A stretch of 8,495 nucleotides of DNA from a bacterium (GTDB lineage Bacteria > Electryoneota > Electryoneia > Electryoneales > Electryoneaceae), in the NCBI GenBank assembly GCA_014729955.1, contig WJJA01000064.1, positions 1 to 8,495 on the forward strand. Reading direction: 5' to 3'. The notes under the pieces are model-generated. The model had not been told where the DNA came from. It ran no database searches and saw only the letters and a program-made list of their open reading frames with translations. The translations under genes were made by a program, and so were the position numbers. The stretch's first letter is position 1, and each line of letters begins with the position of its first letter. Shown here piece by piece: positions 7,508-8,495 of this stretch.

Positions 7508-8495
7508 CTATTCCTCCTGCTCGACGTCCGGCGGCACACGTCCCGGTTCAAAACGAGCGATGTAATACTCCTCAATGGCATCGACCGCAACAAGAGAATC
7601 CGCCACCCGTCTTGCCTGTATCTGTGTCTCGAAACCACCGACACGTACTCGGAACCAGCGTGCGCCTTCATCGCCCACCATGTAAGCGTCCACTCCTTTC
7701 GAGCGTAAGTCTCGAATCAAGTCGACTGCACCTTCACGGGTTCTCTTCGCTGCGATTTGTATGGTCAATTCAGAGGCCGGCATTTCCGTGCCCGGTGCGG
7801 AAACAGCGGGAAGTTCCGGATCCCGATCGGTTACGAACTGTATGATCATGAGCCCGAGCAGGACAGCGAGGACAATACCGCCCCCCAGCGCAAACCAGTG
7901 CCAAATCGGACGGTCAATCCTGCGAATATGAATCTTGTCAGCCGGTTCTCTTTCTGCGTCGGCCTGTAGCTCAGCGGACCGTGGTTTTCTGCTGCGTCGG
8001 AAGAGCGAGGAGATTTTGCCTGAAAAAGCAGCCATCGCATTTCTGAGAGCTGCAAGCCATTTTTTCAAACCGAATGACGGCGCATCCTCCTCCGACACAT
8101 CTGCCTTGCCAACGCTGTCCGGAATCGGACGTCCCGCTTCTTCCCCACCCCGTGCTGAAAGGGTGTCGCTCGATTCAACCGGTTCGGGCGTAAACCGTTC
8201 TTCAACCTCATCGAGTGCAGGTATCGAAGCCTGCAACTTTTCGGGGGATTCTCCCAACACCTCCTGCAGTTGCTCGACCAACTCGGGATGCACACCGCTT
8301 CTCTGCAGCACAACCATCGTCATTCGCATCTCATGCATTAACGCATGAGTACGTTTCCCGCGATGATAGGAATCCAGGTAGATCCTGGCGGAGACATGAT
8401 CTCGTCTCTGTGTATCGAGAAAGCGAAATTGCAGGGCCGGCCGGATCTTCTCTTTCAGCTCGCCGTCTTCCATGTAATACACCGTAATCCACGCA
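7508..8495 (-). CDS. single-pass membrane protein with C-terminal SPOR domain (probably cut by right edge)
   Basis: Counting from a possible GTG at 8482, 324 residues are visible. The frame stays open to the right edge (Ala-Trp-Ile-Thr precede it) and no good ribosome site stands before GTG 8482 or ATG 8473, so the true start is probably outside. Residues 1-80 form a folded-looking domain I do not recognise; about 80-190 are acidic, low-complexity and basic linker (FRRSRKPR at 161-168). One transmembrane helix follows at about 193-215 (WHWFALGGGIVLAVLLGLMI). Residues 238-311 are a SPOR domain: LTIQIAAKRTREGA, then WFRVRVGGFETQIQARRVADSL. SPOR domains bind glycan strands lacking stem peptides at division sites, so the topology should be cytoplasmic N-terminus, periplasmic C-terminus. 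In Bacteroidota, SPOR proteins often carry a DNA-binding HU-like N-terminal domain; I cannot confirm one here. It is the first visible gene of the operon. Confidence 0.85.
   Translation of the reverse strand, partial: AWITVYYMEDGELKEKIRPALQFRFLDTQRRDHVSARIYLDSYHRGKRTHALMHEMRMTMVVLQRSGVHPELVEQLQEVLGESPEKLQASIPALDEVEERFTPEPVESSDTLSARGGEEAGRPIPDSVGKADVSEEDAPSFGLKKWLAALRNAMAAFSGKISSLFRRSRKPRSAELQADAEREPADKIHIRRIDRPIWHWFALGGGIVLAVLLGLMIIQFVTDRDPELPAVSAPGTEMPASELTIQIAAKRTREGAVDLIRDLRSKGVDAYMVGDEGARWFRVRVGGFETQIQARRVADSLVAVDAIEEYYIARFEPGRVPPDVEQEE
7513..7518 (-). promoter_or_regulatory. ribosome binding site that fixes the kinase start
   Basis: A perfect AGGAGG lies 6 bases before ATG 7506-7504, inside the last codons of the SPOR gene. 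It decides the start of the PfkB kinase and argues against the upstream in-frame ATG at 7671. The overlap with the preceding coding region suggests translational coupling. Confidence 0.85.

Noticed and set aside
7507..7671. Upstream extension of the kinase to an ATG at 7671
   Set aside because: It would overlap the SPOR-domain coding region by about 160 bases, while a perfect AGGAGG stands before ATG 7506.
1..8495. CRISPR, tRNA, rRNA, insertion sequence, attachment site or rho-independent terminator
   Set aside because: No spaced direct repeats, cloverleaf with CCA end, transposase, flanking duplications or GC-hairpin followed by a T-run in transcript sense was found by eye. The T8 at 6491 is A8 in the sense strand and lies inside a gene, so it is not a terminator.

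Overview
All recognisable genes in this window lie on the minus strand. They are packed with gaps of about 1 to 13 bases, so the window looks like a slice of one long polycistronic unit read from high to low coordinates. Both outer genes are cut by the window edges. There is no gene-free stretch over 300 bases, and I see no RNA gene, CRISPR array, insertion sequence, convincing promoter or terminator. Lineage is inferred, not shown. Mpl points to a diderm with meso-diaminopimelate peptidoglycan. The M1 peptidase of the EYPM type with a barrel-like tail, the single-pass SPOR protein and the alpha/beta hydrolase resembling hydrolase-OsmC fusions together fit the Bacteroidota/Balneolota/Rhodothermota side of the FCB group. 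Base composition looks even and moderately GC-rich throughout, with no obvious island.

In transcription order: (1) a SPOR-domain membrane protein (7508 to the right edge), a cytoplasmic N-terminal part, one transmembrane helix and a periplasmic SPOR domain that probably binds septal peptidoglycan; (2) a PfkB-family sugar kinase (6565-7506); (3) a beta-class DNA methyltransferase with a DPPY motif and no visible restriction partner (5674-6552), carrying an A8 tract in its 5' end; (4) a large exported M1 zinc metallopeptidase with a C-terminal extension of about 375 residues that looks like an outer-membrane beta-barrel (2571-5660); (5) Mpl, the murein tripeptide recycling ligase (1132-2562); (6) a small protein with two four-cysteine zinc ribbons (645-1130); (7) the N-terminal 213 codons of an alpha/beta hydrolase that probably continues into an OsmC domain (1-639).

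The genes do not form one obvious pathway. Two (SPOR protein, Mpl) concern peptidoglycan, one (M1) acts on exported or surface peptides, and the rest are metabolic, DNA-modifying or stress-related. The most interesting points are the peptidase-barrel fusion, the possible on/off or frameshift switch at the A8 tract of the methyltransferase, and the placing of an orphan methyltransferase inside an otherwise housekeeping-like operon. I did not find a clear, wholly new multi-gene system.
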